The notes under the pieces: model-generated | The model's input: the letters and a program-made list of their open reading frames with translations, nothing else | What the model was told of the DNA's origin: nothing | The model's database searches: none | Shown here: in pieces, positions 38,763-47,021 of the stretch | Position numbering within the stretch: the first letter of the stretch is position 1 | Layout: the number at the start of each line of letters is the position of its first letter | NCBI GenBank assembly: GCA_003277985.1 | Contig: QCHR01000007.1 | Location: 1-60,908, forward strand | Source: Prochlorococcus sp. AG-402-G06 | Lineage (GTDB): Bacteria; Cyanobacteriota; Cyanobacteriia; PCC-6307; Cyanobiaceae | Direction: 5' to 3' | DNA: 60,908 nt | Position numbers and translations under genes: made by a program

Positions 38763-39578
38763 ATCATTTCTTACTCTTCTTTATTTTAAGCATATTGAAG
38801 ACTGTCGGGTAAAAAGTGTTCAAGAAAATATTTAAGAGAAAATCAACTTATACTCAAAGATGAGAGAGTGCTAGTAGCTTCAGGTGATTTTAGGCCTGTG
38901 GGAACAGTGAAGAACATGTTTGCAAAATTGAATAGCGAAATAAACCAACACAATCTTCAAACATAGAAAAATTTGCAGGGATCTCTGGGGATCAATTATT
39001 CCTGAAAAATAATAGAATTAAACTTTTCTAATTCTGAGGCCCTGCAGGAATTAAAAATTCGGAGAATGTGCGATTTGATTTAAGGGTTAAAGAAGAAAAA
39101 ATGGGATCTATTGTTCAAGATATCCCGAAATTGGATTTCAAACATCACATCAATCCGACATCAAAAACCTCAAAATCCGACAATCACATAGAATTCAAGT
39201 CGCTTTTCAACTCTCTTTCAGATGGAAAATTTCTGATTTGTTTGCATCCACTTTAAACTTCTCTTTCTAACAAAAAAACAATTCTTGGGACAATTTCAAC
39301 TTGCATTTGAGAAAGGTAAGTCTCCACATAACTATAAAGTGTTGTTGATGAGTGAAAGGTTAATCTAATTTAGTCTTGAGGTTGGCAAAAAAGTTTAACG
39401 AAGTCATTTGGATAAATACTGCCTAGCAATTAATACATCAAGGAACTATTAAAGTATAAAAAATACAGACTCTCTAAAAGACTAGACTAAGCAGAAGAAA
39501 TATATAATATAGAAAAAATATAAACGATATAAGCATGGTTCAAAGAAAAATGATTTTACTTTTCCAAGAAATTAAATT
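38763..39578. other. long intergenic region with decayed sequence
   Basis: About 815 bases. It contains a protein-like frame without ATG at 38802-38966 (listed separately), then short frames interrupted by stops. Near 38980-39060 GC-richer words (CAGGGATCTCTGGGGATC, GCCCTGCAGG) appear, unlike the rest. I read it as a variable spot where genes were lost. The last 100 bases must hold the promoter of the sulfotransferase gene. Confidence 0.5.
38802..38966 (+). pseudogene. possible gene remnant, 54 codons, no ATG
   Basis: A frame following a TGA stop begins at a CTG and runs to TAG, with protein-like parts KDERVLVASGDFRPVGTVK and NMFAKLNSEINQ. There is no ATG except an internal one near the end. 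It may be the tail of a lost gene or a chance frame. Nothing recognised. Confidence 0.25.
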
Positions 39579-40367
39579 ATGAATATTGAGTTAAATGAAG
39601 TTAGACAAAGATTGAGACCTTATGCAAAGCAAAAACTTTGGAACAAAGCATTTTGCATTGGTGCTCATAAAACTGGAACTTCTACATTAAAGGCTGTAAT
39701 GTCCATTCTTGGTTTTGATTGTGCGCCTCAACAAGAAATAGAAATTTCAACAACATATCAGGTTCAAAAAGGCAATTATAGAGAACTTTTTAATAAGGTT
39801 AGTCTTTATGATTTTTTTCAAGACTCACCTTTTGCCCAAGGTTCTACTTACGTAGCACTGGATGCATATTATCCAAATAGCAAATTTATTTTTACCTATA
39901 GAGATCCTGAACAATGGTTTAATTCACTAATTAAGTTCCATCAGGAGATTTTAAATAAAAAGGTTCTAGGTAAATCAGAAATTGAAAATTTTGGATATCT
40001 CAGAGAAGACTATACATTAAAAAACACTGAATATTACTACATATCAGAAGTGGATGAAAAAAATGATTTAGAGGTAAATTATAATTGGGAACTTTTATAC
40101 AATAAAGATCACTATATTGAAGTTTATAAACATAGAAGAGACGAAATAATAAAATATTTTCAAAGAAGGCCTAAAGATCTTCTTATAATAGATATAACAA
40201 GAGAAAAAGATATAAATAAAATTACTAATTTCCTAGAGATGCCTGAATTTATTAATTTTACATTTCCTAGAATCAATAGTACAGAAAGCAAAAATGAATC
40301 TAACAATATCAAAATACTCGATCCAAAACTTATAGAGATACTTACAAAAAAGAGACTTTTTAATTAG
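39579..40367 (+). CDS. sulfotransferase-like protein
   Basis: 262 residues. Near the N-terminus the PAPS-binding loop is GAHKTGTSTL (residues 28-37), and the 3'-phosphate site is FIFTYRDPEQWFNSL (about 108-122) with Arg and Ser. Such enzymes move sulfate from PAPS to sugars, lipids or proteins. Length is typical. No glycan cluster is adjacent. It sits in the variable region that ends at tRNA-Ser, so it may be a cell-surface modification gene acquired with an island. Confidence 0.85.
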   Translation: MNIELNEVRQRLRPYAKQKLWNKAFCIGAHKTGTSTLKAVMSILGFDCAPQQEIEISTTYQVQKGNYRELFNKVSLYDFFQDSPFAQGSTYVALDAYYPNSKFIFTYRDPEQWFNSLIKFHQEILNKKVLGKSEIENFGYLREDYTLKNTEYYYISEVDEKNDLEVNYNWELLYNKDHYIEVYKHRRDEIIKYFQRRPKDLLIIDITREKDINKITNFLEMPEFINFTFPRINSTESKNESNNIKILDPKLIEILTKKRLFN

Positions 40368-40716
40368 AAATTACCTACTAAAAAAGGCAACTAAGAGATT
40401 TCAAATATTTACTCACTAAAGATAAAGTATTTCTGATGAAATCAAAAAGCTGAGAGGGTGGTTGTCCAGATGGCAGGAAATGTCTGGACATGTCACTACA
40501 AATAAACTCGTTTTTGCATTTTTCCATGGGAAATTCCATGGGATGCATCCAAAAATTCCATGTGTTTTTCCATTGGACGCTTTGCGTTACTTTCACTAAT
40601 TGGTGTTTCACCAAATTCAGGTAAAATTTCTCTTTCTATTATTTAAATAGAATAAAATATCAAAAAGACTAAGTCGTATATTTTTACTAGTATGAAAAAG
40701 TTAATACTTAAAATTC
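40368..40716. other. structured intergenic region with inverted repeats
   Basis: About 350 bases without a convincing gene. It holds TGTCCAGA (40463-40470) and its inverse TCTGGACA (40483-40490), several TTCCATG words, a GGATGCATCC palindrome and TTGGTG-TTT-CACCAA near 40598-40614. GAGAGGGTGG at 40452-40461 matches ten bases of the tRNA-Ser 3' end found downstream. It is not a tRNA. Confidence 0.5.
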
Positions 40717-41181
40717 ATGAGCATCTTTGCCTATCTTGGATATTATTCACGCAACAACGGGTTTGCAATATGCCTTCTAATCGGAATTATACTTTCTTGT
40801 CTTAGATTTATTAATTTAAGAGGAAACTCTGGATTTTTAAAAGCACTAAAGAAAGGACCAATATTAGATGTAATAACAGAATATGTCTTTGGAGACATAT
40901 GGAAAGCAATGACTAGTGACTTCTGGTTTAATTCTTTTATCACACGAAAAATAACTACATTTTATTATGTAGTTGGTTTTGGAGTTTTTATAGGTCTTAC
41001 TATAAATTGTATATTAACTTCTCTTGATTCAAGTTTTTCAAATACTCTAGGTTACTTTTCTTTTAATATAATTTTCTTCTTTATTATTAGGTTAAGTGCA
41101 GAAGCATTTGTAGTTATATTCAAAATAGGAGAAGGGATAAATAAAATCAGTAATAATTCTCTAAAGGAATCAAACCTTTGA
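40717..41181 (+). CDS. membrane protein of unknown function, 154 aa
   Basis: 154 residues with three or four hydrophobic segments: FAICLLIGIILSCLRFI, FYYVVGFGVFIGLTINCIL and YFSFNIIFFFIIRLSAEAFV. The linker between the first two, KKGPILDVITEYVFGDI, is amphipathic. The C-terminus is polar (GEGINKISNNSLKES). It is in the variable patch before tRNA-Ser. No family recognised. The topology is that of small inner-membrane proteins. Confidence 0.6.
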   Translation: MSIFAYLGYYSRNNGFAICLLIGIILSCLRFINLRGNSGFLKALKKGPILDVITEYVFGDIWKAMTSDFWFNSFITRKITTFYYVVGFGVFIGLTINCILTSLDSSFSNTLGYFSFNIIFFFIIRLSAEAFVVIFKIGEGINKISNNSLKESNL

Positions 41182-41279
41182 TTAATAAAAGAAGCTAAAT
41201 AAAATTCTTAGAAACAAATATGAAGTGTCACTTAAGACAATTGATTGCTCCTTATGTCAAACCAATTTGTTTTACTAAA

Positions 41280-41291
41280 GCGGAGAGGGTG
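41280..41291 (-). repeat. partial copy of the tRNA-Ser 3' end (att-like)
   Basis: GCGGAGAGGGTG is identical to 42182-42193, the 3' acceptor end of the minus-strand tRNA-Ser. The copies are 902 bases apart in the same orientation. Partial tRNA 3' ends bounding a segment are the usual mark of tyrosine-recombinase integration. Confidence 0.6.
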
Positions 41292-41362
41292 TCCTTGAAA
41301 TAGACCCAAAAAGGGACTCTATGGCATGGTTTGGGACGACCTAATCTCAAAAAGAGTCAATT

Positions 41363-41385
41363 TTCCCTAGCACATTCCCTAGCAC
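41363..41385. repeat. TTCCCTAGCAC direct repeats, copies 1-2
   Basis: Two copies of TTCCCTAGCAC (41363-41373 and 41375-41385), separated by one base. The same double arrangement occurs at 42037-42059. The words are not codon-related and look like protein-binding sites. Confidence 0.8.
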
Positions 41386-41537
41386 AAGGAATGGGATCAC
41401 ATAAGAAGAAGTCTACAAAAAAAGAGTGGGGTATTTCCTATGTTTTCCTCCTAAGGTGATAAAAAAACACAGCACTACTAAAGTAAAGGAGCAGCAAAAA
41501 ACAAATGATAGACTAATAAAAAGCATTTTATAAAGTT

Positions 41538-41930
41538 TTGAAGAAACCAATTATTTACAGTTTCATATTTTTGATTTCACTTATTGCTCCTCTTCCCGCA
41601 TTTTCGCAATGGGAAAAAATATTTTCGACAGACAATGCAGATTTCTATTTTGACAATGAAAGTATAAAAAATACAAATAGATATGTTTATTGGTGGGACT
41701 TAGTAAATTACAACGAAAAACAACCAGACGGATCTAGATCATGGAAAACATTCAATCAAGGAGATTGTGAAGAATACAGAACAAAAACAACTAAAAGTAT
41801 GTTTTATGATAAAAAGTGGGGAGAAGGGAATCGATTAAATCTCAGAACAGAAAGGAAAATAAATGAATGGCGATATCCAAACCCAAAGTTCATGTCCTAC
41901 GGATTACTAAAGAAAATTTGCAACTATTAA
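41538..41930 (+). CDS. small secreted protein, possibly adhesin-E-like
   Basis: 130 residues. The signal peptide is PIIYSFIFLISLIAPLPAFS, cut after AFS. The mature part has Trp-rich strands, NRYVYWWDLVNYNEKQ, a Cys pair (GDCEEYRT and KKICNY at the end) and FYFDNESIKNTN. The pattern of W, dC and y-x-G blocks recalls the surface-adhesin protein E family, but this is tentative. It lies between the two tRNA-Ser 3' end copies, so it may be island cargo. Confidence 0.65.
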   Translation: MKKPIIYSFIFLISLIAPLPAFSQWEKIFSTDNADFYFDNESIKNTNRYVYWWDLVNYNEKQPDGSRSWKTFNQGDCEEYRTKTTKSMFYDKKWGEGNRLNLRTERKINEWRYPNPKFMSYGLLKKICNY

Positions 41931-42014
41931 TTGCTTTTGCTTAGAAAGATGAAGATCTTTTTATAAAATTTTACTAGATAATTTTCCAAAAAATAATCAG
42001 TTAATCGCTAGTTT

Positions 42015-42059
42015 TTCCCTAGCACATTTCATATTTTTCCCTAGCACATTCCCTAGCAC
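42015..42059. repeat. TTCCCTAGCAC direct repeats, copies 3-5
   Basis: Copies at 42015-42025, 42037-42047 and 42049-42059. Copies 4 and 5 reproduce the paired arrangement of copies 1 and 2. They lie about 120-165 bases from the tRNA-Ser end, a position that suits arm-type sites of an integrase. Confidence 0.8.
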
Positions 42060-42073
42060 TTTAATGAGACTCT

Positions 42074-42174
42074 ATGGGACTTCATAGAACAAACTAAATC
42101 AAAAATTCGCTTAAATTCTCAATATCTAACTAGAAAATTAAGATCCCGATACTTCATGGGACTTTATGGAACAA
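42074..42174. repeat. 19-bp direct repeat next to tRNA-Ser
   Basis: ATGGGACTTCATAGAACAA (42074-42092) recurs as ATGGGACTTTATGGAACAA (42156-42174) with two changes, 82 bases apart. The second copy ends seven bases before the tRNA 3' end region. A related GACTCTATGG word is at 41313. Probably part of a recombination site. Confidence 0.65.
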
Positions 42175-42182
42175 CAAAAATG

Positions 42183-42269
42183 CGGAGAGGGTGGGATTCG
42201 AACCCACGGATAGTTTTAGCCATCAAACGATTTCGAGTCGTTCGCTTTCGACCACTCAGCCACCTCTCC
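42183..42269 (-). tRNA. tRNA-Ser (CGA anticodon)
   Basis: 87 bases read on the minus strand. The acceptor stem GGAGAGG pairs with CCTCTCC, the discriminator is G, the anticodon loop is CTCGAAA with CGA, there is a long variable arm (class II, TGGCTAAAACTATCC) and the T-loop is GGTTCGAATCC. CCA is not encoded (CA follows G C-first). It reads UCG codons. It lies beside repeats typical of integration into tRNA genes. Confidence 0.97.
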
Positions 42270-42342
42270 CTTAAAAATAGTTTAAGTCAATCTTCTAGTT
42301 TTTATTAAGAACAAAATAATTACAAATTTAATTATTAATTAT

Positions 42343-43368
42343 TTAATCCCAACCTGCATTTCTCATAAGCTTAATTGCTTTTTTATTATTAGCTCCTAAT
42401 TGATCAATGGTCACACTATCAGGAGTAAATTTTCCAAATTGTGTAACTTCATCCGTTTTATTAAAACCAACTAAAGGGTGTTCAAATGTTGGACCTGCTA
42501 ATCCACTACTCCCAGTAGGAGAAGCTAGATATTCCAATAATTGAATAGCTTCTTCTTTGTTTTTAGCATATTTAGCAATTCCACCTGCACTGACATTCAC
42601 ATGAGCAGGATTAGGAGTAAGAACCTTTACTTTTTTTGCCAACCTTTGATCTTTTCTACCATTCACACCTGCAAGCATTCTGGAAACATAATAGTGATTA
42701 ACAATACCCACTCCACAATTACCTTGAGCAACAGCCCTTATAACACCTATATCACCAGGAAAGAAAGGCTGAGAAATATTTGAAATCATCCCATTCAACC
42801 ACTCTTTAGTTTTTGCCTCCCCTTTATTGACAATTTGATTGGCGACTAAAGATTGGTTGTAGGGACTACTCCTTTTCCTTACGCACACAAGACCCTTCAA
42901 AGAAGGGTTTGCAAGATCTGAATAATCTTTGATTGAATTCATATCAACTTTCTTAGGATTAGCGACCATAACCCTCACCCTTCTTGTTAGGGCATACCAT
43001 CTTGCTTGAGGATCTCTATATTCCACTGGAACATTTTTATCTAATTCAGACGATCTATATGACTGAAGAAGACCACTTTTGGCAGCATTGCTAATACGAG
43101 CAGCATCAACAAGAAGAATTACATCGGCATCAGAATTTGATCCTTCTCTTTTCAATCTTTCAACTAAAGAAATTCCTGTAGCCTCGATTAATCGAATTTT
43201 TATACCAGTTTCCTCTGCAAATTGCTTATATATCTGCTTATCAGTGTTGTAATGCCTGCCTGAATAAATTCTTACTTCTCTCTCCGAAGATTTTACATGA
43301 TTAAAACTTGAAGAAACTAGGAGAGTGCCTGCTACTACTGAAGTAAAAAGACGCTTAATTAAATTCAT
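42343..43368 (-). CDS. futA: Fe(III) ABC transporter substrate-binding protein (FutA/IdiA)
   Basis: 341 residues from ATG 43368, the start that gives a normal signal peptide (MNLIKRLFTSVVAGTLLVSS); the longer frame to 43422 would bury it. The mature protein shows RIYSGRHYNTDKQIYKQF and NHYYVSRML with the Tyr ligands typical of this family, and SDADVILLVDAARI. It binds ferric iron in the periplasm, with possible roles at PSII under iron stress. It is divergent from a PiuC-like gene; iron-dependent control through the 149-base intergenic region is likely. Confidence 0.96.
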   Translation of the reverse strand: MNLIKRLFTSVVAGTLLVSSSFNHVKSSEREVRIYSGRHYNTDKQIYKQFAEETGIKIRLIEATGISLVERLKREGSNSDADVILLVDAARISNAAKSGLLQSYRSSELDKNVPVEYRDPQARWYALTRRVRVMVANPKKVDMNSIKDYSDLANPSLKGLVCVRKRSSPYNQSLVANQIVNKGEAKTKEWLNGMISNISQPFFPGDIGVIRAVAQGNCGVGIVNHYYVSRMLAGVNGRKDQRLAKKVKVLTPNPAHVNVSAGGIAKYAKNKEEAIQLLEYLASPTGSSGLAGPTFEHPLVGFNKTDEVTQFGKFTPDSVTIDQLGANNKKAIKLMRNAGWD

Positions 43369-43455
43369 TAATCTATCTAGGGAAGGGATTAATATCTTTA
43401 TACACAATATACAAGAAGACACAGCTAAATATAGCTTCGCAATATTGATACGTAT

Positions 43456-43488
43456 TAAAGTATAAATTGATATCTTATTTATACTTTA
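43456..43488. promoter_or_regulatory. 33-bp palindrome, candidate operator
   Basis: TAAAGTATAAAT, nine bases, ATTTATACTTTA: a perfect 12-bp inverted repeat with GATATC in the middle. It ends 29 bases before the ATG of the PiuC-like gene, so it overlaps the promoter region and the TATACT -10-like word. Its size suits a dimeric regulator. It does not match the GATAATGATAAT Fur consensus well. Confidence 0.6.
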
Positions 43489-43517
43489 GGATGTAAGCTA
43501 AACCTAGATAAATAAGA

Positions 43518-44183
43518 ATGGAATATTTAATTCATTCTCTGATCGAGAGCTCGGAAGCACTTGAAATAATTCAAAAACTAAAATCAGAAAAATCATCATG
43601 GCAAGATGGTAAAAAGACGGCAGGGAGCCATGCTAAAAAAATCAAATTAAATCTTCAATTAGATAAAAATTCAAAACTATCAATTGATCTTAGAGATTTT
43701 ATTGTTAATAAAATCATCTCAAATCCTCTCCTAAAAAGTTTTACATTACCTAGTCTTATCCATGGAGTGATGTTTACTCAATCACTAGTAGGTCATGGCT
43801 ATGGTACACACATAGATAATCCTTATATGCCCTCTGGGAGAAGTGATCTATCTTTTACATTATTTTTAAACGATCCGAAAGATTATAAAGGTGGTGAATT
43901 ATGTATTCGAACCATGAATAAAACTGAAAAAATAAAACTGTCTGCTGGAGAAATGATAATTTATCCAAGCACTCAGCTACATTCTGTTGCTGAAATCAAA
44001 GATGGTGAACGTTTTGTATGTGTAGGCTGGATTCAAAGCTACGTGCAGAATAATGAAGATAGAAATATTTTATTTGGACTTGATGCTGGAGCAAAAGCAT
44101 TACTAGCAAAACACGGAAGATCTGATGAATTAGATTTAATTTTCCAGGCTTACAGTAATCTGCTAAGAACACTAGGAGACTAA
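43518..44183 (+). CDS. PKHD-type 2OG-Fe(II) hydroxylase (PiuC-like)
   Basis: 221 residues, standard PiuC length. Iron ligands are GTHIDNPYMPSG (H-x-D) and the His of TQLHSVAEI; 2OG Arg in GERFVCVGW. The protein is paralogous to the one at 524-1177 (both share SDLSFTLFLN-like and MVCVGW-like blocks). Its location, divergent from futA, supports a role in iron or siderophore-type metabolism as known for PiuC in other bacteria. The long palindrome upstream suggests tight regulation. Confidence 0.9.
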   Translation: MEYLIHSLIESSEALEIIQKLKSEKSSWQDGKKTAGSHAKKIKLNLQLDKNSKLSIDLRDFIVNKIISNPLLKSFTLPSLIHGVMFTQSLVGHGYGTHIDNPYMPSGRSDLSFTLFLNDPKDYKGGELCIRTMNKTEKIKLSAGEMIIYPSTQLHSVAEIKDGERFVCVGWIQSYVQNNEDRNILFGLDAGAKALLAKHGRSDELDLIFQAYSNLLRTLGD

Positions 44184-44269
44184 GGCGATCACTTTATACA
44201 GGAAGAGGTAAAAAAAGAACTTCCCTTAGAAGCTGTGAACGACCAAAATAAATACAAATAAAACATTGT

Positions 44270-44515
44270 ATGGCAAGTAAAACACCTATCGGAATATTCC
44301 TTGCAGCAGCAGCAGCTTTAGCGACTAACGCAATTATTCCTGACAACTCAATAGCTGGAGAGAAGCATGGTGATATGGGTGGTTTAAAGGAATGGACCAC
44401 TGATCAAGAAGCTGACGAGGATGGGAAACTTGATGAAGCTGCAAAAAAAGCTGCAGATAAAGCAAAAAAAGCAGATGTTTGTATTCCTATTGGAGAAGGA
44501 GAAAACTGCTGGTAA
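44270..44515 (+). CDS. small secreted protein with C-terminal Cys pair
   Basis: 81 residues. The N-terminus PIGIFLAAAAALATNA is a signal-like or membrane segment, with a possible cut after IAG. The mature part is charged and Lys/Ala-rich (DEAAKKAADKAKKADVC) and ends CIPIGEGENCW, with Cys at positions 71 and 80 that could form a disulfide. The function is unknown. A strong terminator follows. It is convergent with the porin. Confidence 0.65.
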   Translation: MASKTPIGIFLAAAAALATNAIIPDNSIAGEKHGDMGGLKEWTTDQEADEDGKLDEAAKKAADKAKKADVCIPIGEGENCW

Positions 44516-44567
44516 ATAAATTCAATAAAAAAGCCTTTTAATAGTTTTTTTTATGAGTTTTTTTCAT

Positions 44568-44599
44568 AAAAAAAAAGCCCCAAAAAGGGGCTTTTTTTT
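44568..44599. terminator. bidirectional terminator between the small secreted gene and the porin
   Basis: Nine A, then GCCCC, a 5-base A loop, GGGGC and eight T. It is symmetrical and works in both directions for the two convergent genes. Confidence 0.9.
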
Positions 44600-44618
44600 A
44601 TCTAATTTATTTTCTAAA

Positions 44619-45863
44619 TTAGAATCTGAATTCAGTTAGAACAACAGCACCTGTGTAGTCCTTACCATCAACTTCTACATCTGATCCGCCGAAGATAGCA
44701 GGAGTAACACTTACACCATCATTAACTTTGAAAGTGTAATAAGCTTCCCAAACACTGTTGTCTTCTGCTGGATCTGTTCCACCACCTTTAATGTTGGTAG
44801 CTGCCATTCTTGAACCAATAGCAACACCAGCTCTATTACCATCCATAAATAGATCTTTCCATCCAAGACCTACCATCCAGCCTGCTGTATCCTCAGCTTG
44901 ACCAGCTTTTGGTGAATCCATTGTGGCTGTGTCAATACCAACTTGGATAGCTGGGATAGCACCATTTTCTTCAGGCTGCCAATATCCTCTAAGAGCGTAT
45001 GCAGTTATGTCACCATCGTGATCTGCAAGTGCTGAATGGAAATAACCATCGTACCCATTAGCTCCATTTTCCTTAAATGAAGTAGCTAGAGAAACTTGCC
45101 ACTGAGGTGTACCATACTCAACTTTGGTCATGACGAAATTTCTAGTCTTTTCGCCAAACATTCCTTTATCACCAGATGAAGATGTTCCATCTTTCGCTGT
45201 GTAATTTGCGCTAACAGCCCATCTTCCAGCTGAAGGATCTTCAGTTTCTTGTGTCCAAGCAACACCAAAACCAGGACTTGTACTTGAGCCATATGCAGAA
45301 CCATTACCACCAAGGGCAAACTGCTTCATTACTGGCTTATATATGGAAGGAGCACTAGCTAGCATGTAGTAGTTCTCGATCTTTGGTCCAACCCAAACTT
45401 GAAGGGAGTCACCAACTGGGAACTGGTACCAAAGCTTATCAACTTTAAGAACATCACCGTTCTTATTAGTAGCTGAAAGATATGTACCTTGAGCAGTATC
45501 TTTAAAATGGTCGCTTACGTTACCAGTCTTGATACGAACGTAAAGATTGTCTTCACCAGTGAAACTTGAGTTCATGTTTAACTGGTACATGTATTCACCA
45601 GTTATCTCATCAGTGTCAGTCTCGTTATCATCATCCACGTAACCAAGGATGAAAGCAGCCTTACCACTCATCTTTGTAGATGAAGAGAACTGACCAGCCA
45701 TAATTTCGCCGAGTTGAGCTTCAACGCCATCAACACGAGCTTGAATAACTTCAGAACTTAGATCTGATTCGCTAGATACCGGAGTAACATCGGCATTAGC
45801 AGCTAATGGTGCCATAAGGCCCAAAGCAGCAGGAGCTACCAGCAAACGCTGAAAAAGCTTCAT
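44619..45863 (-). CDS. Som-type outer-membrane porin
   Basis: 414 residues from ATG 45863, which gives a signal peptide (MKLFQRLLVAPAALGLMAPL, cut near ANA). An upstream frame to 45887 exists, but the SD-like GAGGA is placed for 45863. After a short helical region (VIQARVDGVEAQLGEI) it has repeated amphipathic strands with aromatic ends and closes with EFRF, the C-terminal Phe used by the BAM machinery. It forms a diffusion channel in the outer membrane. Its leader can fold into a hairpin that shows the SD in the loop and matches the Yfr1 seed. Confidence 0.92.
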   Translation of the reverse strand: MKLFQRLLVAPAALGLMAPLAANADVTPVSSESDLSSEVIQARVDGVEAQLGEIMAGQFSSSTKMSGKAAFILGYVDDDNETDTDEITGEYMYQLNMNSSFTGEDNLYVRIKTGNVSDHFKDTAQGTYLSATNKNGDVLKVDKLWYQFPVGDSLQVWVGPKIENYYMLASAPSIYKPVMKQFALGGNGSAYGSSTSPGFGVAWTQETEDPSAGRWAVSANYTAKDGTSSSGDKGMFGEKTRNFVMTKVEYGTPQWQVSLATSFKENGANGYDGYFHSALADHDGDITAYALRGYWQPEENGAIPAIQVGIDTATMDSPKAGQAEDTAGWMVGLGWKDLFMDGNRAGVAIGSRMAATNIKGGGTDPAEDNSVWEAYYTFKVNDGVSVTPAIFGGSDVEVDGKDYTGAVVLTEFRF

Positions 45864-45878
45864 TGTGTCCTCACACAA
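45863..45878 (-). promoter_or_regulatory. porin translation-start hairpin, possible Yfr1 target
   Basis: On the mRNA strand TTGTGT-GAGG-ACACAA forms a 6-bp stem with GAGG, the Shine-Dalgarno, as the loop; the last A is the A of the ATG. GTGTGAGGA is complementary over nine bases to UCCUCACAC, the unpaired motif of the cyanobacterial sRNA Yfr1. Yfr1 is known to block translation of Som porin mRNAs in Prochlorococcus MED4. Confidence 0.65.
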
Positions 45879-46016
45879 ATATGTCAAATATATAATAGTG
45901 TATTCGATGAGACATTCCAGGACTCGAATTATCAGAAGTATCTTTTGATACGCCGCTCAATATTATTCGATCTATTCATTACCCAACAAGGTAAAAATAT
46001 TACTTATTATTAACAA

Positions 46017-46886
46017 TCAAATTAAACAAAGAGGGAAGCCAAGTTGCTCTCTTTCCTCTAGCCAAGCTTCGGCAACTTTACGAGCTAAAGATCTAATTCT
46101 TGCAATAATCTTGGTCCTTTCGGTAACAGATATAACTCCTCTTGCCTCTAATAAATTAAATGTATGGCTACATTTTAAAACATAATCAAGACAGGGAGCA
46201 GGAAGTTTTTTAGCGATTAATTGATGAGCCTCTTCTTCATAAATTTCAAAAAGTTTTCTTAAATTATCTGAATCAGATTCTACAAAATTATACTTACATT
46301 GACCTTTTTCAAAAGGAAGCCAAATATCACCATATTTATTCTTTTTATTCCAAGAAAGGCCCCAAATGCTATCAACATTTTGCAAATACATCGCCAATCT
46401 TTCTAGACCATAAGTGATCTCAATCGAGACAGGCTTGCAATCAAGACCACCGCATTGTTGAAAATAAGTAAATTGAGTAACCTCCATCCCATCTAGCCAA
46501 ACCTCCCATCCCACTCCCCAAGCGCCTAAAGTTGGAGATTCCCAATTGTCTTCAACGAATCTAATATCGTGATCTTTAGCAGATATTCCTAACGCATCAA
46601 GAGAAGACAAATAAATTTCTTGAATGCCATCAAGAGAAGGCTTAATAAGAACTTGATATTGAAAATAATGCTGCGCTCTATTTGGATTCTCTCCATACCT
46701 ACCGTCGGTTGGCCGTCGACAGGGCTCTGGATAAGCTACAGCCCAAGGCTCTGGGCCGATAGCTCTTAAGAAAGAATGAGGACTCATCGTTCCAGCACCC
46801 TTCTCTAAATCGTAGGGCTGGAGCAGCAAGCAACCTTTCTCACTCCAGAAATTATTCAAGCTGGAAATAATATCCTGAAAATACAT
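46017..46886 (-). CDS. glyQ: glycyl-tRNA synthetase alpha subunit
   Basis: 289 residues, standard. Signatures are [36 protein letters not shown] and FQYQVLIKP. It is the catalytic half of the alpha2-beta2 bacterial GlyRS; glyS is elsewhere. It is separated from the porin by about 150 bases holding the porin promoter. Confidence 0.98.
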   Translation of the reverse strand: MYFQDIISSLNNFWSEKGCLLLQPYDLEKGAGTMSPHSFLRAIGPEPWAVAYPEPCRRPTDGRYGENPNRAQHYFQYQVLIKPSLDGIQEIYLSSLDALGISAKDHDIRFVEDNWESPTLGAWGVGWEVWLDGMEVTQFTYFQQCGGLDCKPVSIEITYGLERLAMYLQNVDSIWGLSWNKKNKYGDIWLPFEKGQCKYNFVESDSDNLRKLFEIYEEEAHQLIAKKLPAPCLDYVLKCSHTFNLLEARGVISVTERTKIIARIRSLARKVAEAWLEEREQLGFPLCLI

Positions 46887-47021
46887 ATAAAATTAATTAT
46901 CTGGTTAATGTGAAATTTGAATTAATTAATTCCTAGTAAAAATATACACTTTAACAACTAAATAACATCCCAAAAACAGCATTTAGAAATATTTAAAAGG
47001 TTATTAATCTTCTTAAATATA

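Noticed and set aside
39068-39256. Plus-strand frame of 62 codons
   Set aside because: It starts with GTG without a Shine-Dalgarno, and its composition resembles the noise of the intergenic region.
40452-40461. Second displaced tRNA-Ser end
   Set aside because: Only ten bases match; this is too short to claim as an attachment site by itself.
40378-40614. Minus-strand frame of 78 codons
   Set aside because: It runs through the inverted repeats and looks like translated non-coding sequence with many Met, His and Gln.
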